From Actinomycetes bacterium (GTDB lineage Bacteria; Actinomycetota; Actinomycetes; Jiangellales; Jiangellaceae), in assembly GCA_021793295.1 (NCBI GenBank), contig JAJYTA010000003.1, forward strand, positions 1 to 64,000: a DNA stretch of 64,000 nucleotides. The letters are read 5' to 3'. The position numbers were made by a program, and so were the translations under genes. This document shows, one piece after another, positions 25,841 through 34,744 of the stretch (position 1 is its first letter; each line of letters opens with the position of its first letter). The notes beneath the pieces were generated by a model, which did no database searches, had not been told where the DNA came from, and saw only the letters and a list, made by a program, of their open reading frames with translations.

Positions 25841-25990
25841 GTCGTGAAGATCGTCGTGAGGACTACTGCTGCACAGACGGGTCGTGAAGATCGTCGTGAG
25901 GACTACTGCCGGGCAGAACCGGTCGTGAAGATCGTCGTGGCGGAGATTGCCGGCATATTGCGCGCATTCTCACACGAGGATCTTCACGAC
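25841..25990. repeat. 150-bp element, copy 3 (three direct plus one inverted 18-bp motif)
   Basis: Exact motifs gtcgtgaagatcgtcgtg lie at 25841-25858, 25881-25898 and 25922-25939. An inverted copy with one change is at 25973-25990. Every motif is exactly 1324 bp from its counterpart in copy 2, in the same orientation, so the two copies form direct repeats around the DUF559-type gene. Here the first two motifs are followed by the same 10 bases, aggactactg. Confidence 0.92.
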
Positions 25991-26056
25991 CGGCGTGGAC
26001 ACGCACTTCACCGCACGAACCACCCAGAGCACGCGTCCCGGCTCAACGCACCCCGG

Positions 26057-26139
26057 GCGCCTCCCGGCCCAACGCACCCCGAGGCCGCCCCACCCAGGGC
26101 GCCTCCCGGCCCACGCACCCCGAGGCTGCCCCACCCAGG
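26057..26139. repeat. 42-bp tandem repeat, two units plus a fragment
   Basis: A unit beginning gcgcctcccggccca recurs with a 42-bp period at 26057 and 26099. A shortened, diverged third part containing gcaacgcaccccgaggc follows up to about 26172. It lies between the third 150-bp element and the ftsQ stop. Frames give only proline/alanine/arginine-rich peptides. No gene is supported from 25991 to 26258. Confidence 0.75.
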
Positions 26140-26258
26140 GCGCGGATCCTGGCGCAACGCACCCCGAGGCGCGTCATCGCACCACACGCCCGAGGCACAC
26201 CCACCGCACGACCCAGCCGAAGCAGGCCCCGGTCACAACGGGGGCCCGGGGTCACACA

Positions 26259-26999
26259 TCACTGGGTCACGGCAGGATGGTTCGGCGCTGAGACGTCATA
26301 GACCGACGGGGTCTCGTCCTGCGCCTGCATCAACGCGAGCAGGACCTCTGCCTTGCGGTCCAGGTCGTCGGCCGTCCCCAGCTCCACCATGACGTCATCG
26401 CCCAGCGCCAGCCGGATGTCGGCCTCGGAATGCGCGTGCACCGACTCCACCTGCTCGAGCACGTCAGTCGGCAGGCCGGTCAGTACGGCGACCCCCGCGG
26501 CCCGCACCTGCTGGTCGGCGTCGTCCGACGATGCCTCCAGGACCGGCAAATTCTCCGGCTTGGCCTCGGACCGGGCGAACATCATGCCCGATCTGTCGAC
26601 GCCGAACCAGGCTCCGTCGGCCTGCATGGCGGCCTCGGCCACGCGGGGGGTGACGTCGATGGTCAAGGTGTTCGGCCAGGAGCGGTGGACGTCGACGTCC
26701 TCGATGTCGGGCAGCTCCTGCACTCGGGACGCGACGGCGCCGGTGTCGACGCGAGCCAGCGGGGTGCCGATAGGTGCGCGAGCGGCCTCGAGCACGTCAT
26801 CGGCCAAGGCGCCGCGCACACCCTGCACCTCGGCGTCCTTCACGGCCAGCACACTCGACCAGCCCACCAGCCACACCAGTGTCCCGACACCGAGCGCCAC
26901 GATCACGGCGAGCAGCATGCCCAGCAGGCGCCGCAGCCGCCGCCGGCGAGCTCGGGCAGCGAAGGCCTGCGAACCCGTCGACCGCGACGCAACACTCAC
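26259..26999 (-). CDS. ftsQ: Cell division protein FtsQ
   Basis: A 246-residue bitopic divisome protein. A basic cytoplasmic start (ARARRRRLRRLLG) leads into one membrane segment at about 26-48. Next comes the POTRA domain, with VLAVKDAEVQGVRGAL and the DIEDVDVHRSWPNTLTIDV strand, and then the FtsQ beta domain. It bridges FtsB/FtsL and the outer parts of the division machine. The GTG start overlaps the murC stop by 4 bp. In relatives ftsZ follows directly; here 2.0 kb holding repeats and a foreign-looking gene intervenes. Confidence 0.93.
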   Translation of the reverse strand: MSVASRSTGSQAFAARARRRRLRRLLGMLLAVIVALGVGTLVWLVGWSSVLAVKDAEVQGVRGALADDVLEAARAPIGTPLARVDTGAVASRVQELPDIEDVDVHRSWPNTLTIDVTPRVAEAAMQADGAWFGVDRSGMMFARSEAKPENLPVLEASSDDADQQVRAAGVAVLTGLPTDVLEQVESVHAHSEADIRLALGDDVMVELGTADDLDRKAEVLLALMQAQDETPSVYDVSAPNHPAVTQ

Positions 27000-28441
27000 G
27001 GAACCGCCCCGCTCGGGGATCGTTCGAGGATCTCGAGCACCTCCGGCCCGATCAGGGTCACATCGCCGGCACCGACGGTGAGCAGGACGTCACCTGGCTC
27101 GGCCCGCGACGCCGCCAGCTCGGGCACGGCGGACCACGACGGCTCGAACACCACCTGCGAGGGCGGCAACGGCACCGCCGCGGCCACGAGCGCTCCGGTG
27201 ACGCCGGGTTCAGGGTCCTCGCGAGCAGCGTAGACATCCATGACGATGACTTCGTCGGCTGCTCCCAACGCGGCACCGAACTGTTCGGCGAAGATCCTGG
27301 TCCGGCTGAACAGATGCGGCTGGAAGACGACGACCACCCGGCCGGAGCCGACGATGCCCTTGGCTGCGGAGATCGCGGCGGCCACCTCGGTCGGGTGGTG
27401 CGAGTACTCGTCGTACACCCGGATACCGTGCGCGATGCCCTTGAGCTCGAACCGCCGCCGCGTCCCGGTGTATCCGGCCAACCCGTTCAGCAGGTCGCGG
27501 GCGGGAAAACCCAAGCCGAGCCCGGCGGTGAACGCCGCGGCCGCATTCAGGGCGTTGTGCCGGCCCGGCAGCAGCAGCCGGACCCGCTCCTGGCGGCGCC
27601 CGCGGGCGACCAGCTCGAACGACACGCCCGTGCCGCCGCCGTCCTGGTCGGTCGACGACAGCTCCAGGCCGGTCAGCCGGACATCGGCGTCGGCAGACTC
27701 ACCGTACGTGTGCACCGTGACCCCCCGCTGCGCCGCACGCTCGCCGAGGTCACGCGCACCGGGATCATCGGCGCACACCACGAGGAAGCCGCACACCCGG
27801 TCGACAAACGAGTCGAAGGCGGCGACATAGTCCTCGGCGGTGCCGTAGAAGTCGAGGTGGTCCGCCTCGACGTTGGTGATCACGGCCACCTCAGGGTCGT
27901 AGGCGAGAAAGGACGCGTCGCTCTCGTCAGCCTCGGCCACGAAGAACTCGCCGCTGCCGTTGTGTGCGTTGGCACCGCTTTCGTTCAGGTTGCCGCCGAT
28001 CGCGAACGACGGGTCGGCGCCGCAGTGCTGCAGGGCGACGGTGAGCATCGACGTCGTGGTGGTCTTGCCGTGGGTACCGGCCACAGCGATGGCGCGGCGA
28101 TCGACCATGACCGAGGCCAGCGCAGCAGCCCGGGGCAACATCCGGATCCCGTTGCGTCGCGCGAACTGGACCTCGGGATTGTTCTCCCGGATCGCCGTGG
28201 ACACCACGACCGTCTCGGCGGTGCCCACGTTCGACGCGTCGTGCCCGACGTACACGTCGGCACCGAGCGCCCGCAGCGCCGCCAGGACGCCGGACTCTTT
28301 GGCGTCGCTGCCCGAGACCGGGATGCCACGGGCCAGGAGGATCCGGGCGATGCCGCTCATGCCCGCTCCCCCCACGCCGACGAAGTGGACCCGGCCGAGT
28401 TTCTCGGCCGGGACGACTCGCTCCGGTGGCGAGACGATCAC
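26996..28441 (-). CDS. murC: UDP-N-acetylmuramate--L-alanine ligase
   Basis: A 481-residue Mur ligase that adds the first amino acid, L-alanine, to UDP-MurNAc in the cytoplasm. It has the N-terminal HFVGVGGAGMSGIARI loop for the UDP-sugar, the ATP loop AGTHGKTTTTSML, EADESDASFL, and the C-terminal YDEYSHHPTEV segment with the conserved histidines. Length is normal. It starts 4 bp after the murG stop and overlaps ftsQ by 4 bp (GTGA), so it is tightly packed in the dcw operon. Confidence 0.97.
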   Translation of the reverse strand: MIVSPPERVVPAEKLGRVHFVGVGGAGMSGIARILLARGIPVSGSDAKESGVLAALRALGADVYVGHDASNVGTAETVVVSTAIRENNPEVQFARRNGIRMLPRAAALASVMVDRRAIAVAGTHGKTTTTSMLTVALQHCGADPSFAIGGNLNESGANAHNGSGEFFVAEADESDASFLAYDPEVAVITNVEADHLDFYGTAEDYVAAFDSFVDRVCGFLVVCADDPGARDLGERAAQRGVTVHTYGESADADVRLTGLELSSTDQDGGGTGVSFELVARGRRQERVRLLLPGRHNALNAAAAFTAGLGLGFPARDLLNGLAGYTGTRRRFELKGIAHGIRVYDEYSHHPTEVAAAISAAKGIVGSGRVVVVFQPHLFSRTRIFAEQFGAALGAADEVIVMDVYAAREDPEPGVTGALVAAAVPLPPSQVVFEPSWSAVPELAASRAEPGDVLLTVGAGDVTLIGPEVLEILERSPSGAVP

Positions 28442-28445
28442 TGGT

Positions 28446-29531
28446 TCAACCTCCGACGCTGCTCGGGCTCATGGCGCGCCGGATCATCGCTACGAGGCGA
28501 TCGTCGGCGTCGCGACGACCGAGATTAGCCGCTGCCTCCCCCATGGCCCGTATCCGGGCGGCGTCACCGAGCAGGGGGACCAGCTCCGAACGCAGCCACT
28601 CAGGCGTCAGTTCGCCGTCGGGAACGAGCAGCCCGCCGCCGGCCCGGACGGTGGGCTCGGCATTGAACCGCTGCTCACCGTTGCCGTGCGGGAGCGGGAC
28701 ATAGACGGCCGGCAGGCCGACGGCGGCCAGTTCGGCGCAGGTGATGGCGCCGGCGCGGCACACGGCGATGTCGGCCGCGGCATAGGCCAGGTCCATCCGG
28801 TCGATGTAAGGCACCGGGACGTAGCGCTCGCGGCCGCGGAACACCCCGGCGTTCGCCGCACCCACGGCATGCAACACCTGGGCGTCCGTGGCGAGCAGGT
28901 CGTCGAGCGCGCCGTCGACGGCCTCGTTGATCCGGCGGGCTCCCTGGCTGCCGCCGAAGGCGAGCACGGTGAGCCGGTCGGCGTCCAACCCGAAGAACGA
29001 ACGCCCCTCGGCCCGCATGGCCGCACGGTCGAGGCTGGTCACCGAGCGCCGTAGCGGGATGCCGACCTGCTGGGCATGCGGCAACGCGGCGTGGGCCGAG
29101 GCGACGGCGACATGCTCGGTGAATCGAGCCCCGATCCGGTTGGCCAGCCCTGCCTTGGCGTTGGCCTCGTGCACCACGATCGGCACACCGAGACGACGGG
29201 CGGCGAGATAGGCCGGCAGCGCGACGTAACCGCCGAAGCCGACCACGACGTCGGCGCCGCGCGAGCGCAGCACGTTCGCCGTCTCGCTGACCGCAGCGCG
29301 CACCCGCAACGGCAGCCTGAGCAGCTCCGGGGTGGGCCGGCGCGGCAGCGGCACCGGCGGGATCAGCGCGAGTTCGTAGCCTCGCTCGGGAACGAGCCTG
29401 GTCTCGAGACCTCGTTCGGTACCCAGCATGGTGATGTGTGCGTCCGGCTCAGCGCGCCTGATGGCATCCGCCGTCGACAACGCGGGTTCGATGTGCCCGG
29501 CGGTGCCCCCGCCGGCCAGTACCACCCTCAC
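28446..29531 (-). CDS. murG: UDP-GlcNAc:lipid I N-acetylglucosaminyltransferase
   Basis: A 361-residue peripheral membrane glycosyltransferase (GT-B, family 28) that turns lipid I into lipid II. It has the N-terminal VVLAGGGTAGHIEPALSTAD, then DVVVGFGGYVALPAYLAA and VHEANAKAGLANR. The C-terminal donor-binding parts are FGGSQGARRINE, CRAGAITCAELAAVG and PLPHGNGEQRFNAE. The GTG start (29529-29531) overlaps the ftsW stop by 4 bp. A longer open frame continues upstream only as an antisense-like extension through ftsW. Confidence 0.97.
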   Translation of the reverse strand: MRVVLAGGGTAGHIEPALSTADAIRRAEPDAHITMLGTERGLETRLVPERGYELALIPPVPLPRRPTPELLRLPLRVRAAVSETANVLRSRGADVVVGFGGYVALPAYLAARRLGVPIVVHEANAKAGLANRIGARFTEHVAVASAHAALPHAQQVGIPLRRSVTSLDRAAMRAEGRSFFGLDADRLTVLAFGGSQGARRINEAVDGALDDLLATDAQVLHAVGAANAGVFRGRERYVPVPYIDRMDLAYAAADIAVCRAGAITCAELAAVGLPAVYVPLPHGNGEQRFNAEPTVRAGGGLLVPDGELTPEWLRSELVPLLGDAARIRAMGEAAANLGRRDADDRLVAMIRRAMSPSSVGG

Positions 29532-30826
29532 CCAGCGGTCCTCCCTCGCAGTTTGCGTTGCTGACGCCGTTCGCGCCGCGCCTGCTTGCGCGCGGCCAGC
29601 GCATCCCGAGCGCCCGGTTCCTCCTTGGCCAGGGCCATGAGGATGCCTACCGCGACCACGACCACGACCATGGACGCACCGCCGTACGACACGAGCGGCA
29701 ACGGTACGCCGATGACCGGGAACACCGCGAGCACGCTGCCGAGGTTGATGACGGCCTGCACGGTCAGCCAGCCGGTGATCCCTGCTGCGGCCAGCCTGGT
29801 GAACGTGTCGCGGGTTCGCATCGCGATCCGGATGCCAGCGTAACCGAGAGTGAAGATCAGCAGGAGCACCATCAGCGCACCCGGCAGACCCAGTTCCTCG
29901 CCGAGGATGGAGAAGATGAAGTCGGTGTGCGCTTCGGGCAGCTGGCCCCACTTCTGTTGGCTCGCCCCCAGACCGGTCCCCCACCAGCCGCCGGTGGCGA
30001 AGGCGTAGATGGAGTTGGCGGCCTGGTAGCCGGTGCCGGAGAAGTCCGAGAACGGGTCGAGGAAGCCGACCACCCGCGCCATCCGGTTCTCCGACGCGGT
30101 GACGAAGTATGTGCCGATCACCGCGACGACGCCTAAAGCGAAGGTGAACAGCCACGTCGGGACGCCGACCACCCACAGCAGGGTCAGCACGATCGCCATG
30201 AGCACGAGCGCCGTGCCGAGGTCGTGCTGCCCGATGGTCAGCGCGACGATGGCCGCCGACACTGGGACGAACGGGATCAGCAGGTGTTTCCACTGGTTGA
30301 GCAACTTGCCCTTGAGGGCGAACACCTGTGCACCCCAGATGATCAAGGCGAGCTTGGCCGGTTCGGACGGCTGCAGGAGGAACGGCCCGCCGAAGTCGAG
30401 CCAGTTGCGGTTGCCGCCGCGGGTCACGCCGAGGCCGGGAACGAACGTCAGCGCCAGCAACACCACGGCCAGCACGAGCGCCGGCAGCCCGAACCGGCGG
30501 ATCAGGCGCGGCGACATCCGCGAGGCCAGCCAGGCGATCGGCAGCGACACGACGACCCAGGCGAGCTGGCGGGCGAAGAAGTAGTACGAGTAGCCGAACT
30601 GCATACGCGACATCACGCTGGACGCGGAGAAGACCATGACCAGGCCCAGCACCAGAAGCAGCCCGGCCGAACCGAGCACCAGGTAGTACGAGGCCAAGGG
30701 GCGTCGCAACAGGCGCCGCAGCGCCTCGTTCGCCGCGGCGAAGGTCGAGTGGGTCGCCGTGCCCGAATCGCCGCTGGCCCGGCTCGCACGGTCGGCATGA
30801 TCGGCCACTGAACTGACCCTCCTCAT
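29528..30826 (-). CDS. ftsW: Septal peptidoglycan polymerase FtsW (SEDS family)
   Basis: A 432-residue polytopic SEDS glycosyltransferase that polymerises lipid II at the septum with FtsI. About ten membrane segments are visible. Family landmarks are GGNRNWLDFGGPFLLQPSEP, IGQHDLGTALVL, the conserved aspartate in AHTDFIFSILGEELG, and PLPLVSYGGASM. The cytoplasmic C terminus is rich in Arg/Lys/Gln. I chose ATG 30824-30826, which follows the murD stop by 8 bp; the upstream in-frame extension has no membrane or family features. Confidence 0.96.
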   Translation of the reverse strand: MRRVSSVADHADRASRASGDSGTATHSTFAAANEALRRLLRRPLASYYLVLGSAGLLLVLGLVMVFSASSVMSRMQFGYSYYFFARQLAWVVVSLPIAWLASRMSPRLIRRFGLPALVLAVVLLALTFVPGLGVTRGGNRNWLDFGGPFLLQPSEPAKLALIIWGAQVFALKGKLLNQWKHLLIPFVPVSAAIVALTIGQHDLGTALVLMAIVLTLLWVVGVPTWLFTFALGVVAVIGTYFVTASENRMARVVGFLDPFSDFSGTGYQAANSIYAFATGGWWGTGLGASQQKWGQLPEAHTDFIFSILGEELGLPGALMVLLLIFTLGYAGIRIAMRTRDTFTRLAAAGITGWLTVQAVINLGSVLAVFPVIGVPLPLVSYGGASMVVVVVAVGILMALAKEEPGARDALAARKQARRERRQQRKLRGRTAG

Positions 30827-30834
30827 GTCCGCAC

Positions 30835-32298
30835 CTACGCGTCGCGGCGCCGTCGTCGCACGGCCGCGGTGAAACTGTCTCCCCGGGCGGAGTAGTCGGT
30901 GAACATGTCCATGGACGCACACGCCGGGGCGAGCAGGACGGTGTCGCCAGGCTCGGCCAGCCCGGCGGCCGCGTCGACCACCTGCGTCATGATGTCGTCC
31001 ACGGGACGATTGTCGGCTGCCGGGATCGCCATCACCGGGACCTCGGGCGCGTGTCGTCCCAGTGATTCGGCGATCACGTCCTGGTCCGCGCCGATCAGGA
31101 CCACGCCGCGCAGCCGTCCGCGCACGGCCCGCACGAGCTCGTCGAAGGTGGCGCCTTTGGCCAGGCCGCCGGCGATCCAGACCACGCCGGTGTAGGCGGA
31201 CAACGACGCCGCCGCGGCGTGCGGGTTGGTCGCCTTCGAATCGTCGACGTAATCGACGCCGTCGATGGTGGCCACCGTCGTGATCCGATGCGGTTCCGGA
31301 CGGTGCCGGCGCAGCCCGTCTCGGACCGCGCTCTGTGGCACGCCCACCGATCGGGCCAGCGCGGCCGCGGCCAGCGCGTTGGCGATGTTGTGGGGCGCGG
31401 TCGGCTGGACGTCGTCGACGGCGGCGAGCTCGGCCGCCGACGTCTGGCGCTCGGCGACGAACGCGCGGTCGACCAGGACGCCGTCGACCACGCCGACCAT
31501 GCCGACATCAGGTACGCCGAGGGTGAAGCCGATGGCGCGGGCGCCTTCGGCCACATCGGCCTCACGGACCATGTGCTCGGTCGCGGGGTCGGCGACGTTG
31601 TAGACGCACGCGTTGCTGACGCCCCGGTAGATGCGGGCCTTGGCCGCGGCGTAAGCCTCCAGCGACCCGTGCCAGTCGATGTGGTCGGGTGCGAGATTGA
31701 GGACCGCGGCCGAGTGCGCCGTCATCGAATGCGTCCAGTGCAGCTGGTAGCTCGACAGCTCGACGGCGATGACGTCGTGCCCGGCCGGATCGCGCACCGC
31801 GGCGACGATCGGCTCGCCGACGTTTCCGGCAGCCGCAGCCCGCAGGCCAGCGGCGTTGAGCATCTGCGCGAGCATCCGCACCGTGGTGGTCTTGCCGTTC
31901 GTGCCGGTCAGCGCCAGCCACGGCGTGGCCGGGTCACGAAGGCGCCAGGCGAGTTCCACCTCGCCCCAGATCGGTGTCCCTGCCGCGGCCGCGGCAGTGA
32001 GCAGAGGCGCGTTCGGGCGCCAACCAGGCGAGGTGACGACGAGATCGGTGCCGGGTGGCAGCGTGGCTGTCGATCCGGGGCCGAGCCGGACGTCGACGTC
32101 GAGGACCTCAAGGATGGTGCCGCGCTCGCGCTCGGCGTCGCCGTCGCGTTCGTCGACCACCGTCACCCGGGCGCCCAGCTGCATCAACGCGTCCGCGGCG
32201 GCGTAGCCGGACACGCCGAGCCCGGCGACCACGACGGACAACTGCGCCCAGGGGCTGTGCCGGTCGGCGTCGTCGAGCCAGGTGATCTTGCCACTCAC
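30835..32298 (-). CDS. murD: UDP-MurNAc-L-alanine--D-glutamate ligase
   Basis: A 487-residue Mur ligase adding D-glutamate. The N-terminal Rossmann region is [17 protein letters not shown], the ATP loop is [16 protein letters not shown], and [10 protein letters not shown] and the C-terminal [15 protein letters not shown] with the TKATN-like motif are present. The start is the GTG at 32296-32298, which overlaps the mraY stop by 4 bp (GTGA); an in-frame ATG five codons earlier lies inside mraY. Part of the coupled murF - mraY - murD run. Confidence 0.96.
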   Translation of the reverse strand: MSGKITWLDDADRHSPWAQLSVVVAGLGVSGYAAADALMQLGARVTVVDERDGDAERERGTILEVLDVDVRLGPGSTATLPPGTDLVVTSPGWRPNAPLLTAAAAAGTPIWGEVELAWRLRDPATPWLALTGTNGKTTTVRMLAQMLNAAGLRAAAAGNVGEPIVAAVRDPAGHDVIAVELSSYQLHWTHSMTAHSAAVLNLAPDHIDWHGSLEAYAAAKARIYRGVSNACVYNVADPATEHMVREADVAEGARAIGFTLGVPDVGMVGVVDGVLVDRAFVAERQTSAAELAAVDDVQPTAPHNIANALAAAALARSVGVPQSAVRDGLRRHRPEPHRITTVATIDGVDYVDDSKATNPHAAAASLSAYTGVVWIAGGLAKGATFDELVRAVRGRLRGVVLIGADQDVIAESLGRHAPEVPVMAIPAADNRPVDDIMTQVVDAAAGLAEPGDTVLLAPACASMDMFTDYSARGDSFTAAVRRRRRDA

Positions 32299-33356
32299 GA
32301 TCCGGCCACCCATTCGGCGTAGAACACGCCCAGGCCCAGGACGACGAACATGCCGGCGATGATCCAGAACCGGATGACGATGGTGACTTCGGCCCAGCCT
32401 TTGAGCTCGAAATGGTGCTGCAGCGGCGCCATCCGGAACAGCCGCTTGCCACCGGAGAGCTTGAACCAGCCGACCTGGAGGATCACCGACAGCGTGATCA
32501 CCACGAACAACCCGCCGAGCAGGATGAGCAGCAGCTCGGTGCGTGTGGTGATGGCCAGTCCGGCCAGCGCGCCGCCCAACGCCAGCGAACCGGTGTCACC
32601 CATGAAGATCTTCGCGGGCGCAGCGTTCCACCACAAGAATCCGAAGCAGGCGCCCACCAGCGCCGCCGACACCACCGCGAGGTCGAGCGGGTCGCGGATC
32701 TCGTAACAGCTCGGTCCCGGGGCCACCGCACAGCTCTGGTTCAACTGCCAGACCCCGATGATCGTGTACGCGCCGAAGACCATCACCGCCGCGCCGGTGG
32801 CCAGCCCGTCCAGGCCGTCGGTGAGGTTCACCGCGTTGGAGAACCCGGAGATCAGGAACAGCGCCCACAGCACGAACACCGCCGTCGGCAGCACCCAGGG
32901 CGTGTCGCGCAGCACGGACAGCGCCTGCGAGGCCGGCGTGTACCCCTGCTCGTCGGGGAAGCGGATCGCCAGCAACGCGAAGACGACCGCGACGGCGACC
33001 TGGCCACCCATCTTCGCCCGGCTGCGCAGGCCCAGGCTGCGCTGTTTGGAGATCTTGATGTAGTCGTCCAGGAACCCGACGATCCCGAGCCCGACGACCA
33101 GGAAGAGCACCAGCAGCCCCGACACGCTGGGCTGGGACAGCCGGGCCAGGTGCGCCACGAAGTACCCGAGCACTGCGGCGATGATGATCACCGCTCCGCC
33201 CATCGTGGGTGTTCCGCGCTTGGTGTGGTGGCTGGTCGGACCGTCGTCGCGGATCAGCTGGCCGTACCCGCGCCGGACCAGCAGCCGGATCGCCAGCGGG
33301 GTGCCGAGGATGGAGACGACCAGGCTGACGACGCCTGCGGTCAGAATGGAGATCAC
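32295..33356 (-). CDS. mraY: Phospho-MurNAc-pentapeptide translocase (lipid I synthase)
   Basis: A 353-residue enzyme with ten membrane segments that moves phospho-MurNAc-pentapeptide onto undecaprenyl phosphate. Cytoplasmic catalytic motifs are present: [68 protein letters not shown], and the [10 protein letters not shown] histidine cluster. It starts with GTG, overlapping the murF stop by 4 bp. It ends in an overlap with murD. Confidence 0.97.
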   Translation of the reverse strand: MISILTAGVVSLVVSILGTPLAIRLLVRRGYGQLIRDDGPTSHHTKRGTPTMGGAVIIIAAVLGYFVAHLARLSQPSVSGLLVLFLVVGLGIVGFLDDYIKISKQRSLGLRSRAKMGGQVAVAVVFALLAIRFPDEQGYTPASQALSVLRDTPWVLPTAVFVLWALFLISGFSNAVNLTDGLDGLATGAAVMVFGAYTIIGVWQLNQSCAVAPGPSCYEIRDPLDLAVVSAALVGACFGFLWWNAAPAKIFMGDTGSLALGGALAGLAITTRTELLLILLGGLFVVITLSVILQVGWFKLSGGKRLFRMAPLQHHFELKGWAEVTIVIRFWIIAGMFVVLGLGVFYAEWVAGS

Positions 33357-34744
33357 GACGCTCCTCCGGCCTCGGCCAGGCGGTCACCCAGGTGACGCAG
33401 CCCGGCGTCGCGCGACGATTTCAGCAGCACCACGTCGCCGGCTCGAAGCTCGCGGCGGAGCAGCTCGAACGCCGCGTCGGTGTCCGGCACTGCACCCGAT
33501 TCCCCCGCCCAGGAAGGTTCGCGCCGGGCTGCCTGATGGATGCCCGCTGCCCCCGCGCCGACGGCCACCACGCGGGCGATGCCCAACTGCGCGGCCTGGC
33601 GCCCGATGGCCTCGTGTTCGGCGGCCGACGACTCGCCCAGTTCGAGCATCTCCCCCAGCACCGCCCAGGTCCGCCGATCGCCGCCCATCACCGCCAGCGT
33701 CTTCAGTGCGGCGCGCATCGACTCGGGGTTGGCGTTGTACGCATCGTTGACGACGGTGACGCCGTCGGCGCGTTCGGTGATCTCCATGCGCCATCGTGAA
33801 CGCGCTTCGGCTGCGGTGAGACGCGTAGCGATGTCGGCGACGGGAAGGCCCAGGCTGTGGGCCACCCCGGCCACGGCCAACGCGTTCGCGACCTGATGCG
33901 CACCGGCGAGGCGAAGCGCGACACGCGCGGTGCCGTCCGGGGCCACCATGGTGAACGACGCGCGGCCGTCGGCGCCGATCGTGACGTCCTCGGCGCGGAT
34001 GTCGGCGTGCACCGACTCCCCCACCATCACCACTTTCGCCTCGGTGGACTCGGCCATCCGCCGCACGACCTGGTCGTCGGCGTTGAGGACGGCGGTGCCG
34101 TCGTCGGGCAGCGCCTCGACCAGCTCCGCCTTGGCCCGGGCGATGGTGTCGCGATCGCCGAACTCACCCAGGTGCGCGCTGCCGACGTTGAGCACGACGC
34201 CGATCGACGGCGCCGCGATCCCGCACAGGTACTCGACGTGCCCGAGCCCTCGCGCGCCCATCTCCACCACCAGCGTCCGGGTCGACTCATCGGCGCGCAG
34301 CACGGTCAGCGGGACACCCACCTCGGTGTTGTACGAACCCGGCGGCGCGATCAGCGGACCGAGGGGTTCGAGCACCTGGGCGAGCAGATCCTTGGTCGTG
34401 GTCTTGCCGGACGATCCGGTCACGCCGACGACGACCAACTCGGGCAGCCGGTCGACGACGGTACGGGCGAGCCGGCCGAAGGCGTGCTCGGTGTCGTCGA
34501 CGACGATGGCCGGCACCCCCACCGGCCGCGCGGCCAGCACGGCCACCGCCCCGGCGGCCACGGCCGTCGCCGCGTAGTCGTGCCCGTCACGCTGCTCGCC
34601 GGCTCGCGCGACGAACAGCCCACCGGGCGCGACCTCGCGGGAGTCGACGACGACCGGGCCGCTCACGCGGACCTCGGGATCGGGGACGGAGTCCAGGCTT
34701 CCGCCGGTGGCCGCTGCGATCTCGGCCAGGGTCAGGGGGATCAA
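33353..34744 (-). CDS. murF: UDP-MurNAc-tripeptide--D-alanyl-D-alanine ligase
   Basis: A 463-residue Mur ligase that adds D-Ala-D-Ala, the last cytoplasmic step of the precursor. It shows the N-terminal [14 protein letters not shown], the ATP loop [41 protein letters not shown], and the C-terminal [19 protein letters not shown] and [10 protein letters not shown]. The start codon is TTG (34742-34744), overlapping the murE stop (TTGA), with gaggag 9-14 nt upstream. This is the only TTG start assigned in the dcw run and should keep MurF coupled to MurE. Confidence 0.95.
   Translation of the reverse strand: MIPLTLAEIAAATGGSLDSVPDPEVRVSGPVVVDSREVAPGGLFVARAGEQRDGHDYAATAVAAGAVAVLAARPVGVPAIVVDDTEHAFGRLARTVVDRLPELVVVGVTGSSGKTTTKDLLAQVLEPLGPLIAPPGSYNTEVGVPLTVLRADESTRTLVVEMGARGLGHVEYLCGIAAPSIGVVLNVGSAHLGEFGDRDTIARAKAELVEALPDDGTAVLNADDQVVRRMAESTEAKVVMVGESVHADIRAEDVTIGADGRASFTMVAPDGTARVALRLAGAHQVANALAVAGVAHSLGLPVADIATRLTAAEARSRWRMEITERADGVTVVNDAYNANPESMRAALKTLAVMGGDRRTWAVLGEMLELGESSAAEHEAIGRQAAQLGIARVVAVGAGAAGIHQAARREPSWAGESGAVPDTDAAFELLRRELRAGDVVLLKSSRDAGLRHLGDRLAEAGGAS

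Noticed and set aside
13265-25990. Regular 18-bp repeats with about 22-bp spacers, CRISPR-like
   Set aside because: Each locus has only three direct units followed by an inverted one, the same count and spacing recur at three places, spacers are related to each other, and there are no cas genes.
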